A DNA stretch of 64,000 nt, taken from positions 21,866,199 through 21,930,198 of the forward strand of contig NC_045127.1 of the NCBI RefSeq assembly GCF_007655135.1. Reading direction: 5' to 3'. How positions within the stretch are numbered: the stretch's first letter is position 1; the number at the start of each line of letters is the position of its first letter. The notes under the pieces were generated by a model, which was not told where the DNA came from, searched no databases, and was given only the letters and a program-made list of their open reading frames with translations. The position numbers and the translations under genes are program-made. Source of the stretch: Punica granatum (lineage: Eukaryota > Streptophyta > Magnoliopsida > Myrtales > Lythraceae). Shown in pieces: positions 23,901 to 38,838 of the stretch.

Positions 23901-26900
23901 TATCGTTAGGGTTTAGCCGTGTTCTATTCCCTTCTAGTCTAAATTAAGATTTAGACGCGAGAAATCGTGATCTGCGCTGCGTCAATGAGGGAGAGGGTTT
24001 TCCACTCATATCTGTATCAACAAGACCAAGCCCAAAGAAGTATATCTTGGATATAATTAGTAAATTTTCTCTTGATGTGAATGGGGAAGATGAGATGTCT
24101 TGATCCATAGACTGAGAATATTATTATCTTAATTAGGTAATATATTTAATTTAGATAGAAATATTTTTAGAATTATATATGACTAGCAATTTTAGTTCGA
24201 GTCAAGAGTTTAAAGTTTCCAATTTTGGAATAATTACTTATTTTGTTTTAGGAAGTAACATAGTAACGGCCAAGATTCTAATTTTCTATTTTAGTTTCTT
24301 AGCATTCTTAGGCCTATATATAGTCTATCTTAATGTACTAGAAGAGAGTACTAGATACATCAGAAACAACTACTGATGAATGACACTTTGAGTTTGCTAG
24401 AACTCTTTGTTTTCAGCATATCGTTAGGGTTTAGCCGTGTTCTATTCCCTTCGAGTCTAAATTAAGATTTAGACGCGAAAAATCGTGATCCACGCTGTGT
24501 CAATGAGGCGGAGGATTTTCAACCCATATCTGTATGGACAAGACCTAGCCCAAAGAAGCATATCTTGGAAATGATTAGGAAATATTCCCTTGATGTGAAT
24601 GGGGAAGATGAGATGTCTTGAGCCATAGATTGAGAATATTATTATCTAAATTACGTAATATATTTAATTTAGATAGAAATATATTTAGAATTATAATTTA
24701 CTTGTAATTTTAGTTCGAGTCAAGAGTCTAAAGTTTCCAATTTTGGAGTAATATCCTGTTTTGTTTTAGAAAGTTACATAGTAACGGCCTATGTTCTAAC
24801 TTCCTATTTTAGTTTCTTAGCTTTCATAGGCCAACATATAGTCCATCACAAGGTACTGGAAATGAGAACTAGATTCCTCAGAAACAGCTACTGGTGAATG
24901 ATACTTTGAGTTTGCTATATAACTCTTTATTTTCAGCATATCGTTAGGGTTTAGCCGTGTTCTATTCCCTTCCATCTAAATTTACATTTAGACGCGAGAA
25001 ATCGTGAACCGCGCTGTGTCAATGACGCGGAGGATTTTCAACCCATATCTGTATCAACAGGCCCAAGCCCAAAGAAACATATCTTGGATATAATTTGGAA
25101 ATATTCTCTTGATGTGAATGGGGAAGATGAGATGTCTTGAGCCATAGATTGAGAATATTATTATCTTAATTACGTAATATATTTAATTTAGATAGAAATA
25201 TATTTAGAATTATAATTTACTTGTAATTTTAGTTCGAGTCAAGAGTCTAAAGTTTCCAATTTTGGAGTAATATCCTGTTTTGTTTTAGAAAGTTACATAG
25301 TAACGGCCTATGTTCTAACTTCCTATTTTAGTTTCTTAGCTTTCATAGGCCAACATATAGTCCATCACAACGTACTGGAAATGAGAACTAGATTCCTCAG
25401 AAACAGCTACTGGTGAATGATACTTTGAGTTTGTTATATCTCTTTATTTTCAGCATATCGTTAGGGTTTAGCCGTGTTCTCTTCCCTTCCATCTAAATTT
25501 AGATTTAGGCGCGAGAAATCGTGATCCGCACTGTGTCAATGACGCGGAGGATTTTCAACCCATATCTGTATAAACAAGCCCAAGCCCAAAGAAACATATC
25601 TTGGATATATTAAGGAATTATTCTCGTGATGTGGATGGGGAATATGAGATGTCTGGATCCATATATTGAGAATATTATTATCTTAATTACGTAATATATT
25701 TAATTTAGATAGAAATATATTTAGAATTATAATTTACTTGTAATTTTAGTTCGAGTCTAGTGTCTAAAGTTTCCAATTTTGGAGTAATATCTTGTTTTGT
25801 TTTAGAAAGTTACATAGTAACGGCCTATATTCTAGCTTCCTATTTTAGTTTCTTAGTTTTCATAGGCCAACATATAGTCCATCACAATGTACTGGAAATG
25901 AGAACTAGATTCCTCAGAAATAGCTACTGGTGAATGATACTTTGAGTTTGTTATAACTCTTTGCTTTCAGCATATCGTTAGGGTTTAGCCGTGTTCTATT
26001 CCCTTCTAGTCTAAATTAAGATTTAGACGCGAGAAATCGTGATCCGCGCTGCGTCAATGAGGCAGGAGGATTTTCCACTCATATCTGTATCAACAAGACC
26101 AAGCCCAAAGAAGTATATCTTGGATATAATTAGTAAATTTTCTCTTGATGTGAATGGGGAAGATGAGATGTCTTGATCCATAGACTGAGAATATTATTAT
26201 CTTAATTAGGTAATATATTTAATTTAGATAGAAATATTTTTAGAATTATATATGACTAGCAATTTTAGTTCGAGTCAAGAGTTTAAAGTTTCCAATTTTG
26301 GAATAATTACTTATTTTGTTTTAAGAAGTAACATAGTAACGGCCAAGATTCTAATTTTCTATTTTAGTTTCTTAGCATTCTTAGGCCTATATATAGTCTA
26401 TCTTAATGTACTAGAAGAGAGTACTAGATACATCAGAAACAACTACTGATGAATGACACTTTGAGTTGCTAGAACTCTTTGTTTTCAGCATATCGTTAGG
26501 GTTTAGCCGTGTTCTATTCCCTTCGAGTCTAAATTAAGATTTAGACGCGAAAAATCGTGATCCACGCTGTGTCAATGAGGCGGAGGATTTTCAACCCATA
26601 TCTGTATGGACAAGACCTAGCCCAAAGAAGCATATCTTGGAAATGATTAGGAAATATTCCCTTGATGTGAATGGGGAAGATGAGATGTCTTGAGCCATAG
26701 ATTGAGAATATTATTATCTAAATTACGTAATATATTTAATTTAGATAGAAATATATTGAGAATTATAATTTACTTGTAATTTTAGTTCGAGTCAAGAGTC
26801 TAAAGTTTCCAATTTTGGAGTAATATCCTGTTTTGTTTTAGAAAGTTACATAGTAACGGCCTATGTTCTAACTTCCTATTTTAGTTCTTAGCTTTCATAG

Positions 26901-29100
26901 GCCAACATATAGTCCATCACAAGGTACTGGAAATGAGAACTAGATTCCTCAGAAACAGCTACTGGTGAATGATACTTTGAGTTGCTATAACTCTTTATTT
27001 TCAGCATATCGTTAGGGTTTAGCCGTGTTCTATTCCCTTCCATCTAAATTTACATTTAGACGCGAGAAATCGTGACGCGCTGTGTCAATGACGCGGAGGA
27101 TTTTCAACCATATCTGTATCAACAGCCCAAGCCCAAAGAAACATATCTTGGATATATTTGGAAATATTCTCTGATGTGAATGGGGAAGATGAGATGTCTT
27201 GAGCCATAGATTGAGAATATTATTATCTTAATTCGTAATATATTTAATTTAGATAGAAATATATTTAGAATTATAATTTACTTTAATTTTAGTTCGAGTC
27301 AAGAGTCTAAAGTTTCCAATTTTGGAGTAATCCTGTTTTGTTTTAGAAAGTTATAGTAACGGCCTATGTTCTAACTTCCTATTTTAGTTTTTGCTTCATA
27401 GGCCAACATATAGTCCATCACACGTACTGAAATGAGAACTAGATTCCTCAGAAACAGCTACTGGTGAATGATACTTTGAGTTGTTATACTCTTATTTTCA
27501 GCTATCGTTAGGGTTTAGCCGTGTTCTCTTCCCTCCATCTAAATTAGATTTAGGCGCGAGAAATCGTGATCCGCTGTGTCAATGACGCGGAGGATTTTCA
27601 CCCATATCTGTATAAACAAGCCCAAGCCCAAAGAACATATCTTGGATATATTAAGGAATTATTCTCGTGATGTGGATGGGGAATATGAGATGTCTGATCC
27701 ATATATTGAGAATATTATTATCTAATTACGTAATATATTAATTTAGATAGAAATATATTTAGAATTATAATTACTTGTAATTTTAGTTCGAGTCTAGTGT
27801 CTAAAGTTTCCAATTTGGAGTAATATCTTGTTTTGTTTTAGAAAGTTACATATAACGGCCTATATTCTAGCTTCCTATTTTAGTTTCTTAGTTTTCATAG
27901 GCCAACATATAGTCCATCACAATGTACTGAATGAGAACTAGATTCCTCAGAATAGCTACTGGTGAATGATACTTTGAGTTTGTTATAACTCTTTGCTTTC
28001 AGCATATCGTTAGGGTTTAGCCGTGTTTCTATTCCCTTCTAGTCTAAATTAAGATTTAGACGCGAAAATCGTGATCCGCCTGCGTCAATGAGGCAGGATT
28101 TTCACCATATCTGTATCAACAAGACCAAGCCCAAAGAAGTATATCTTGGAATAATTAGAAATTTCCTTGATGTGAATGGGGAAGATGAGATGTCTTGATC
28201 CATAGACTGAGAATATTATTATCTTAATTAGGTAATATATTTAATTTAGATAGAAATATTTAGAATTATATTACTGCAATTTTAGTTCGAGTCAGAGTTA
28301 AAGTTCCAATTTGGATAATTTACTTATTTTGTTTTAGAAGTACATGTAACGGCCAAGATCTATTTTTCTATTTTAGTTTCTTACATTCTAGGCCTATATA
28401 TAGTCTACAATGTACTAAAGAGAACTAGATACTCAGAAACACTACTGTGAATGACACTTTGAGTTTGCTAGAACTCTTGTTTTCAGCATATCGTTAGGGT
28501 TTAGCCGTGTTCTATTCCCTTCATCTAAATTAATTTAGACGCGAAAAATCGTGTCCCGCTGTGTCAATGAGGCGGAGGATTTTCAACCCATATCTGTATG
28601 GACAAGACCTAGCCCAAAGAACATATCTTGGAATAATTAGGAAATATTCTCTTGATGAATGGGGAAGATGAGATGTCTTGAGCCATAGATGAGAATATTA
28701 TTATCTAATTACGTAATATATTTAATTTAGATAGAAATATTTTAGAATTATAATTACTTGTAATTTTAGTTCGAGTCAAGAGTCTAAAGTTTCCAATTTT
28801 GGAGTAATATCCTGTTTTGTTTTAGAAAGTTACATAGTAACGGCCTATGTTCTAACTTCCTATTTTAGTTTCTTAGCTTTCATAGGCCAACATATAGTCC
28901 ATCACAGGGTACTGGAAATGAGAACTAGATTCCTCAGAAACAGCTACTGGTGAATGATACTTTGAGTTTGCTATATCTCTTTATTTTCAGCATATCGTTA
29001 GGGTTTAGCCGTGTTCTATTCCCTTCCATCTAAATTTAGATTTAGGCGCGAGAAATCGTGACCGCGCTGTGTCAATGACGCGGAGGATTTTCAACCCATA
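20906..29100 (+). repeat. Satellite, tetrameric higher-order repeat (period 2072 bp, four copies)
   Basis: Four monomer variants recur in fixed order. T1 anchors: 21320, 23392, 25464, 27511. T2: 21837, 23909, 25981, 28013. T3: 22355, 24427, 26499, 28497. T4: 22875, 24947, 27015, 29001. The first three copies repeat every 2072 bp exactly, up to the start of indel erosion. T3 is the second monomer type (ATATATGACTAGCAATTTTAG, TTAGGCCTATATATAG) and carries a 65-codon open frame at 22107, 24179 and 26252. T4 carries TTTACATTTAG. The fourth copy is shortened by many scattered 1-bp losses. No gene is supported. Confidence 0.93.
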
Positions 29101-31630
29101 TCTGTATCAACAAGCCCAAGCCCAAAGAAACATATTGGATAATTAGGAATATTCTCTTGATGTGATGGGGAAGATGAGATGTCTGAGCCATAGATTGAGA
29201 ATATTATTATCTTAATTACGTAATATATTTAATTTAGATAGAATATATTTAGAATTATAATTTACTTGTAATTTAGTTCGAGTCAAGAGTCTAAAGTTTC
29301 CAATTTTGGAGTAATATCTGTTTTGCTAAAAGTTACATAGTAACGGCCTATATTCTACTTCCTATTTTATTTCTTAGTTTTCATAGGTAAAACATATAGT
29401 CCATCACAATGTACTGGAAATGAGAACTAGATTCCTCAAAAAGCTACTGGTGAATGATACTTTGAGTTTGCTATAACTCTTTTTTCAGCATATCGTTAGG
29501 GTTTAGCCGTTTCTCTTCCCTCATCTAAATTAGATTTAGGCGCGAGAAATCGTGATCCGCGCTGTGTCAATGACGCAGGATTTTCACCATATCTGTATCA
29601 ACAAGCCCAAGCCCAAAGAATATCTTGGATAATTAGAATTTTCTCGTGATGTGATGGGAAGATGAGATGTCTTGTCCATAGACTGAGAATATTATTTAAT
29701 TGTAATATTTTAATTAGACAGAATATTTTAGAATTATATATGACTAGAATTTTAGTTCGAGTGAAGGTTAAAGTTCCAATTTTGTATAATTACTTTTTGT
29801 TTTAGGAAGTTACATAGTAACGGCAGATTCTAATTTCTATTAGTTTCTAGTTTTCTTAGCCTATATATAGTCATCTAATGTACTAGAAGAGAGAACTAGA
29901 TACATCAGAAACAACTACTGATGAATGACATTGAGTTTGCTATAACTCTTTTTTCAGCATATCGTTGGGATTAGCCGTGTTCTATTCCCTTCGGTCTAAA
30001 TAAGATTTAGACGCGAAAAAATCTTGATAGGCTCTGTGTGAATGAGGCATAGAGGATTTTCAATATATTTATGGACAAGACCTAGCCCAAAGAAGCATAT
30101 CTTGGAAATAATTAGGAAATATTCTCTTGATGTGAATGGGGAGATGAGATGTCTTGAGCCATAGATTGAGAATATTATTATTAAATTACGTAATATATTT
30201 AATTTAGATAGAAATATATTAGAATTATAATTACTTGTAATTTTAGTTCGAGTCAAGAGTCTAAAGTTTCCAATTTTGGAGTAATATCCTGTTTTGTTTT
30301 AGAAAGTTACATAGTAACGGCCTATGTTCTAACTTCCTATTTTAGTTTCTTAGCTTTCATAGGCCAACATATAGTCCATCACAAGGTACTGGAAATGAGA
30401 ACTAGATCCTCAGAAACAGCTACTGGTGAATGATACTTTGAGTTTGCTATAACTCTTTATTTTCAGCATATCGTTAGGGTTTAGCCGTGTTCTATTCCCT
30501 TCCATCTAAATTACATTTAGGCGCGAGAGAAATCGTGATCCGCGCTGTGTCAATGACGCGGAGGATTTTCAACCCATATCTGTATCAACAAGCCCAAGCC
30601 CAAAGAAACATATCTTGGATATAATTAGGAAATATTCTCTTGATGTGAATGGGGAAGATGAGATGTCTTGAGCCATAGATTGAGATATTATTATCTTAAT
30701 TACGTAATATATTTAATTTAGATAGAAATATATTTAGAATTATAATTTACTTGTAATTTTAGTTCGAGTCAAGAGTCTAAAGTTACCAATTTTGGAGTAA
30801 TATCCTGTTTTGTTTTAGAAAGTTACATAGTAACGGCCTATATTCTAAGTTCCTACTTTAGTTTCTTAGTTTTCATAGGCCAACATATAGTCTATCACAA
30901 TGTACTGGAAATGAGAACTAGATTTCTCAGAAACAACTACTGGTGAATGATATTTTGAGTTTGCTATAACTCTTTATTTTTAGCATATCGTTAGGGTTTA
31001 GCCGTGTTCTCTTCCCTTCCATCTAAATTTAGATTTAGGCGCGAGAAATCGTGATCCGCGCTGTGTCAATGACGCGGAGGATTTTCAACCCATATCTGTA
31101 TCAACAAGCCCAAGCCCAAAGAAGCATATCTTGGATATATTAAGGAAATATTCTCGTGATGTGGATGGGGAAAATGAGATGTCTTGATCCATAGACTGAG
31201 AATATTATTTTCTTAATTACGTAATATATTTAATTTAGACAGAAATATTTTTAGAATTATATATGACTAGTAATTTTAGTTCGAGTGAGAGTCTAAAGTT
31301 TCCAATTTTGTATAATACTTGTTTTGTTTTAGGAAGTTACATAGTAACGGCCTAGATTCTAATTTCCTATTTTAGTTTCTTAGTTTTCTTAGGCCTATAT
31401 AGTCCATCTCAATGTACTAGAAGAGAGAACTAGATTCCTCAGAAACAACTACTGATGAATGATACTTTGAGTTTGCTATAACTCTTGTTTTCAGCATATC
31501 GTTAGGGTTTAGCCGTTCTATTCGCTTCGAGCTAAATTGAGATTTAGGCGCGAGAAATCGTGATCCGCGCTGCGTCAATGAGGCGGAGGATTTTCCGCTC
31601 ATATCTGTAGACAAGACCAAGCCCAAAGAA
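26450..31630 (+). other. Indel-dense stretch of the satellite, probable consensus errors
   Basis: Monomer spacing falls from 517 to 469-509 bp here (27015, 27511, 28013, 28497, 29001, 29499, 29968, 30477) through many single-base losses in and outside short runs, with few substitutions. The worst part is about 28250-28450 and 29590-29900. Flanking copies of the same HOR are clean. Loss without substitution is unlike natural decay and looks like unpolished long-read consensus. Confidence 0.75.
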
Positions 31631-31900
31631 GCATATCTTGGATATAATTAGGAAATTTTCTCTTGATGTGAATGGGGAAGATGAGATGTCTTGATCCATA
31701 GATTGAGAAATATTTGGAGTAATATCTTGTTTTGTTTTAGAATGTTACATAGTAACGGCCTATATTCTAGCTTCCTATTTTAGTTTCTTAGTTTTCATAG
31801 GCCAACATATAGTACATCACAATGTACTGGAAATGAGAACTAGATTACTCAGAAACAGCTACTGGTGAATGATACTTTGAGTTTGTTATAACTCTTTGCT
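29101..31900 (+). repeat. Satellite monomers without clear HOR order
   Basis: Monomers of both types (anchors 29499, 29968, 30477, 30994, 31505, 31916). The segment near 30070 (GACAAGACCTAGCCC) resembles the tetramer's T3/T4 junction, so this may be a scrambled extension of that HOR. At about 31710 a monomer has lost roughly 105 bp (GATTGAGAA joined to ATATTTGGAG), giving anchor spacing of 411 bp. No gene seen. Confidence 0.85.
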
Positions 31901-34600
31901 TTCAGCATATCGTTAGGGTTTAGCCGTGTTCTATTCCCTGCTAGTCTAATTTAAGATTTAGACGCGAGAAATCATGATCCGAGCTGCGTCAATGAGGCGG
32001 AGGATTTTCCGCTCATATCTTTATCAACAAGACCAAGCCTAAAGAAGCATATCTTGGATATAATTAGGAAATTTTCTCTTGATGTGAATGGGGAAGATCA
32101 GAAGTCTTGATCCATAGATTGAGAATATTATTATCTTGATTACGTAATATATTGAATTTAGACAGAAATATATTTAGAATTATAATTTACTTATAATTTT
32201 AGTTAGAGTCAAGAGTCTAAAGTTTCCAATTTTGGAGTAATTACTTGTTTTGTTTTAGAAAGTTACATAGTAACGGCCTAGATTCGAATTTCCTATTTTA
32301 GTTTCTTCGTTTTCATAGGCCAACATATAGTCCATCACAATGTACTGGAAGTGAGAACTAGATTCCTCAGAAATAGCTACTCGTGAATGATACTTTGAGT
32401 TTGGTATAACTCTTTGTTTTCAGCATATCGTCAGGGTTTAGACGTGTTCTGTTCCCTTCCAGTCTAAATTCAGATTAAGGCGTGAGAAATCGTGATCCGC
32501 GCTATGTCAATGACGCGGAGGATTTTCAACCCATATCTGTATCAACAAGCCCAAGCCCAAAGAAGCATATCTTGGATATATTAAGGAAATATTCTCGTGA
32601 TGTGGATGGGGAAGATGAGATGTCTTGATCCATAGACTGAGAATATTATTATCTTAATTAGGTAATATATTTAATTTAGATTGAAATATTTTTAGAATTA
32701 TATAGGACTAGCAATTTTAGTTCGAGTCAAGAGTTTAAAGTTTCCAATTTTGAAATAATTACTTATTTTGTTTTAGGAAGTAACATAGTAAAGGCCTAGA
32801 TTCTAATTTCCTATTTTAGTTTGTTAGTATTCTCAGGCCTATAGATAGTATATCTCAATGTACTAGAAGAGAGAAATAGATACATCAGAAACAACTACTG
32901 ATTAATGATACTTTGAGTTTGCTATAACTCTTTGTTTTCAGCATATCGTTAGGGTTTAGCCGTGTTCTATTCGCTTCGAGTCTAAATTAAGATTTAGACG
33001 CGAAAAATCATGATCAGCGTTGTGTCAATGAGGCGTAGGATTTTCCGCTCATATCTGTATCAACAAGACCATGCCCAAAGAAGCATATCTTGGAAATAAT
33101 TAGAAATAAAATTTTCTCTGATGTGAATAAGGAAGATGAGATGTCTTGAGCCATAGATTGAGAATATATTATCTTAATTACGTAATATATTTAATTTATA
33201 TAGAAATATATTTAGAATTATAATTACTTGTAATTTTAGTTCGAGTCAAGAGTTAAAGTTTCCAATTTTGGGAGTAATATCTGTTTTGTTTAAGAAAGTT
33301 ACATAGTAACGGCCTATATTCTAACTTCCTATTTCAGTTTCTTAGTTTTCATAGGCCAACATATAGTCCATCACAATGTACTGGAAGTGAGAACTAGATT
33401 CCTCAGAAATAGCTACTGGTGAATGATACTTTGAGTTTGCTTTAACTCTTTGTTTTCAGCATAACGTTAGGGCTTAGCCATGTTCTGTTCCGTTCCAGTC
33501 TAAATTCAGATTAAGGCGTGAGAAATCGTGATCCGCGGTGTGTCAATGATGCGGAGGATTTTCAACCCATATCTGTATCAACAAGCCCAAGCCCAAAGAA
33601 GCATATCCTGGATATATTAAGGAAATATTCTCGTGATGTGGATGGGGAAGATGAGATGTCTTGATCCATAGACTGAGATTATTATATTAATTAGGTAATA
33701 TATTTAATTTAGATAGAAATATTTTTAGAATTATATAGGACTTAGCAATTTAGTTCGAGTCAAGAGTAAAGTTTCCAATTTTGGAATAATACTTATTTTG
33801 TTTTAGAAGTACATAGTAAAGGCCTAGATTCTAATTTCCTATTTTAGTTTCTTAGTATTCTTAGGCCTATATAGTCCATCTCAATGTACTAGAAGAGAGA
33901 ACTAGATTCATCAGAAACAACTACTGATTAATGATACTTTGAGTTTGCTATAATTCCTTGTTTTCAGCATATCGTTAGGGTTTAGCCGTGTTCTATTCGC
34001 TTCGAGTCTAAATTAAGATTTAGACGCGAAAAATCATGATCAGCGTTGTGTCAATGAGGCGTAGGATTTTCCGCTCATATCTGTATCAACAAGACCAAGC
34101 CCAAAGAAGCATATCTTGGAAATAATTAGGAAATATTCTCTTGATGTGAATAAGGAAGATGAGATGTCTTGAGCCATAGATTGAGAATATTATTATCTTA
34201 ATTACGTAATATATTTAATTTATATAGAAATATATTTAGAATTATAATTTACTTGTAATTTTAGTTCGAGTCAAGAGTCTAAAGTTTCCAATTTTGGAGT
34301 AATATCCTGTTTTGTTTAAGAAAGTTACATAGTAACGGCCTATATTCTAACTTCCTATTTTAGTTTCTTAGTTTTCATAGGCCAACATATAGTTCATCAC
34401 AATGTACTGGAAGTGAGAACTAGATTCCTCAGAAATAGCTACTGGTGAATGATACTTTGAGTTTGCTTTAACTCTTTGTTTTCAGCATATCGTTAGGGTT
34501 TAGCCGTGTTTTCTGTTCCGTTCAGTCTAAATTTAGATTTAGGCGCGAGAAATCGTGATCCGCGCTGTGTCAATGACGCGGAGGATTTTCAACCCATATC
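31901..34600 (+). repeat. Satellite, dimeric repeat (~1036 bp)
   Basis: A pair of variants occurs twice. Anchors 32434 and 33470 are each followed by CAGATTAAGGCGTGAG. Anchors 32952 and 33978 are each followed by TCGCTTCGAGTC and ATCATGATCAGCGTTG. Distances are 1036 and 1026 bp, the second shortened by scattered indels. No gene seen. Confidence 0.85.
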
Positions 34601-37600
34601 TGTATCAACAAGCCAAGCCCAAAGAAGCATATCTTGGATATATTAAGGAAATATTCTCGTGATGTGGATGGGGAAGATGAGATGTCTTGATCCATAGACT
34701 GAGAATATTATTATCTTAATTACGTAATATATTTAATTTAGACAGAAATATATTTAGAATTATAATTACTTGTAATTTTAGTTCGAGTCAAGAGTCTAAA
34801 GTTTCCAATTTTGGAGTAATATCTTGTTTTGTTTTAGAAAGTTACATAGTAACGGCCTATATTCTAACTTCCTATTTTAGTTTCTTAGTTTTCATAGGCC
34901 AACATATAGTCCATCACAATGTACTGGAAATGAGAACTAGATTCCTCAGAAACAGCTACTGGTGAATGATACTTTGAGTTTGCTATAACTCTTTGTTTCA
35001 GCATATCGTTAGGGTTTTAGCCGTGTTCTCTTCCCTTCCATCTAAATTAGATTTAGGCGCGAGAAATCGTGATCCGCGCTGTGTCAATGACGCGGAGGAT
35101 TTTCAACCCATATCTGTATCAACAAGCCAAGCCCAAAGAAAATATCTTGGATATAATTAGAAATTTTCTCTTGATGTGATGGGGAAGATGAGATGTCTTG
35201 ATCCATAGATTGAGAATATTATTATCTTAATTACGTAATATATTTAATTTAGATAGAAATATATTTAGAATTATATTTTACTTGTAATTTTAGTTCGAGT
35301 CAAGAGTCTAAAGTTTCCAATTTTGGAGTAATATCTGTTTTGCTTTAGAAAGTTACATAGTAACGGCCTATATTCTAACTTCCTATTTTAGTTTCTTAGT
35401 TTTCATAGGCAACATATAGTCCATCACAATGTACTGGAAATGAGAACTAGATTCCTCAAAACAGCTACTGGTGAATGATACTTTGAGTTTGCTATAACTC
35501 TTTATTCAGCATATCGTTAGGGTTTAGCCGTGTTCTCTTCCCTTCATCTAAATTAGATTTAGGCGCGAGAAATCGTGATCCGCGCTGCGTCAATGACGCG
35601 GAGGATTTTCAACCCATATCTGTATCAACAAGCCCAAGCCCAAAGAAACATATCTTGGATATATAAGGAATTATTCTCTTGATGTGGATGGGGAAGAGAG
35701 ATGTCTTGTCCATAGACTGAGAATATTATTATCTTAATTTGATAATATATTTAATTTAGATAGAAATATTTTTAGAATTATATATGACTAGCAATTTTAG
35801 TTCGAGTGAAGGTCTAAAGTTTCCAATTTTTGTATAATTACTTGTTTTGTTTTAGGAAGTTACATAGTAACGGGCAAGATTCTAATTTCCTATTTTAGTT
35901 TTCTAGTTTTCTAGGCCTATATATAGTCCATCTCAATGTACTAGAAGATGAGAACTAGATACTCAGAAACAACTACTGATGAATGATACTTTGAGTTTGC
36001 TATAACTCTTTGTTTTCAGCATATCGTTAGGGTTTAGCCGTGTTCTATTCCCTTCGAGCCTAATTTAGATTTCTGAGCGAGAAATCGTGATCCGCGCTGT
36101 GTCAATGAGGCGGAGGATTTTCCGCTCATATCTGTATCAACAAGCCAAGCCCAAAGAAGCATATCTTGGATATGGGGAAGATGAGATGTCTTGATCCATA
36201 GATTGAGAATATTATTATCTTAATTACGTAATATATTTAATTTAGATAAAATATATTTAGAATTATTATTTACTTATAATTTAGTTCGAGTCAAGAGTCT
36301 AAAGTTTCCAATTTGGAGTAATATCCTTTTGTTTTAGAAGTTACATAGTAACGGCCTATATTCTAACTTCCTATTTTAGTTTCTTAGTTTTCATAGGCCA
36401 ACATATAGTCCATCACAATGTACTGGAAATGAGAACTAGATTCCTCAGAAACAGCTACTGGTGAATGATACTTTGAGTTTGTTATAACTCTTGTTTTCAG
36501 CATATCGTTAGGGTTTAGCCGTGTTCTATTCCCTTCTAACTAAATTAGATTTAGACGCGAGAAATCGTGATCAGCGCTGTGTCAATGAGGCGGAGGATTT
36601 TCCGCCATATCTGTATCAACAAGACCAAGCCCAAAGAAGCATATCTTGGATATAATTAGGAAATTTTCTCTTGATGTGAATGGGAAGATGAGATGTCTTG
36701 ATCCATAGATTGAGAATATTATTATCTTAATTACGTAATATATTTAATTTAGACAGAAATATATTTAGAATTATATTTACTTGTAATTTTAGTTCGAGTC
36801 AAGAGTCTAAAGTTTCCAATTTTGGAGTAATTACTTGTTTTGTTTTAGAAAGTTACATAGTAACGGCCTATATTCGTTTGTTATAACTCTTTGTTTTCAG
36901 CATATCGTTAGGGTTTAGCCGTGTTCTGTTCCCTTCCAGTCTAAATTCAGATTTAGCGTGCGAAATCGTGATCCGCGCTGTGTCAATGACGCGGAGGATT
37001 TTACCCATATCTGTATCAACAAGCCAAGCCCAAAGAAGCATATCTTGGATATATTAAGGAATATTCTCGTGATTGGATGGGGAAGATGAGATGTCTTGAT
37101 CCATAGACTGAGAATATTATTATCTTAATTACGTAATATATTTAATTTAGACAGAAATATATTTAGAATTATAATTTACTTGTAATTTTGTTCGAGTCAA
37201 GAGTCTAAAGTTTCCAATTTTGGAGTAATATCTTGTTTTGTTTTAGAAAGTTACATAGTAACGGCCTATTTCTAACTTCCTATTTTAGTTTCTTAGTTTT
37301 CATAGGCCAACATATAGTCCATCACAATGTACTGGAATGAGAACTAGATTCCTCAGAAACAGCTACTGGTGAATGATACTTTGAGTTTGCTATAACTCTT
37401 TGTTTTCAGCATATCGTTAGGGTTTAGCCGTGTTCTCTTCCCTTCCATCTAAATTTAGATTTAGGACGCGAGAAATCGTGATCCGCGCTGTGTCAATGAC
37501 GCGGAGGATTTTCAACCATATCTGTATCAACAAGCCAAGCCCAAAGAAGCATATCTTGGATATAATTAGGAAATTTTCTCTTGATGTGAATGGGGAAGAT

Positions 37601-38696
37601 GAGATGTCTTGAGCCATAGATTGAGAATATTATTATCTTAATTACGTAATATATTTAATTTAGATAGAAATATATTTAGAATTATATTTTACTTGTAATT
37701 TTAGTTCGAGTCAAGAGTCTAATGTTTCCAATTTTGGAGTAATATCCTGTTTTGCTTTAGAAAGTTACATAGTAACGGCCTATATTCTAACTTCCTATTT
37801 TAGTTTCTTAGTTTTCATAGGCCAACATATAGTCCATCACAATGTACTGGAAATGAGAACTAGATTCCTCAAAAACAGCTACTGGTGAATGATACTTTGA
37901 GTTTGCTATAACTCTTTATTTTCAGCATATCGTTAGGGTTTAGCCGTGTTCTCTTCCCTTCCATCTAAATTTAGATTTAGGCGCGAGAAATCGTGATCCG
38001 CTCTGTGTCAATGACGCGGAGGATTTTCAACCCATATCTGTATCAACAAGCCAAAGCCCAAAGAAACATATCTTGGATATATTAAGGAATTATTCTCGTG
38101 ATGTGGATGGGGAAGATGAGATGTCTTTGTCCATAGACTGAGAATATTATTATCTTAATTTGATAATATATTTAATTCAGACAGAAATATTTTTAGAATT
38201 ATATATGACTAGCAATTTTAGTTCGAGTCAAGGGTCTAAAGTTTCCAATTTTTGGAGTAATTACTTGTTTTGTTTTAGGAAAGTTACATAGTAACGGCCT
38301 AAGATTCAAATTCCTATTTAGTTTCTAGTTTCTTTCATAGGCCTATATATCCATCTCAATGTACTAGAAGAGAGAACTAGATACATCAGAAACAACTACT
38401 GATGAATGATACATTGAGTTTGCTATAACTCTTGTTTCAGCATATCGTTTGGGTTTAGCCGTGTTCTATTCCCTTCGAGCCTAATTGAGATTTCTGCGCG
38501 AGAAATCGTGATCCGCGCTGCGTCAATGAGGGGAGGATTTTCCGCTCATATCTGTATCAACAAGACCAAGCCCAAAGAAGCATATCTTGGATATAATTAG
38601 GAAATTTTCTCTTGATGTGAATGGGGAAGATGAGATGTCTTGATCCATAGATTGAGAATATTATTATCTTAATTACGTAATATATTTAATTTAGAT

Positions 38697-38838
38697 AGAA
38701 ATATATTTAGAATTATTATTTACTTATAATTTTAGTTCGAGTCAAGAGTCTAAAGTTTCCAATTTTACAGAAATATATTTAGAATTATTATTTACTTATA
38801 ATTTTAGTTCGAGTCAAGAGTCTAAAGTTTCCAATTTT
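38697..38838 (+). repeat. 72-bp partial-monomer tandem duplication
   Basis: The stretch AGAAATATATTTAGAATTA... ending CCAATTTT occurs at 38697-38766 and again at 38769-38838. The second copy is preceded by AC, as in the GACAGAAAT monomer variant rather than the GATAGAAAT variant of the first. The join is therefore between two monomer variants, by unequal exchange or a stitching error. Confidence 0.85.

Noticed and set aside
22107..26449. 65-codon open frames recurring at 22107, 24179 and 26252, and 66-codon frames at 45654, 47206 and 48758, as conserved small proteins
   Set aside because: They recur because the HOR recurs. The same place in other monomers is closed by stops or indels, and I see no domain or sign of codon constraint.
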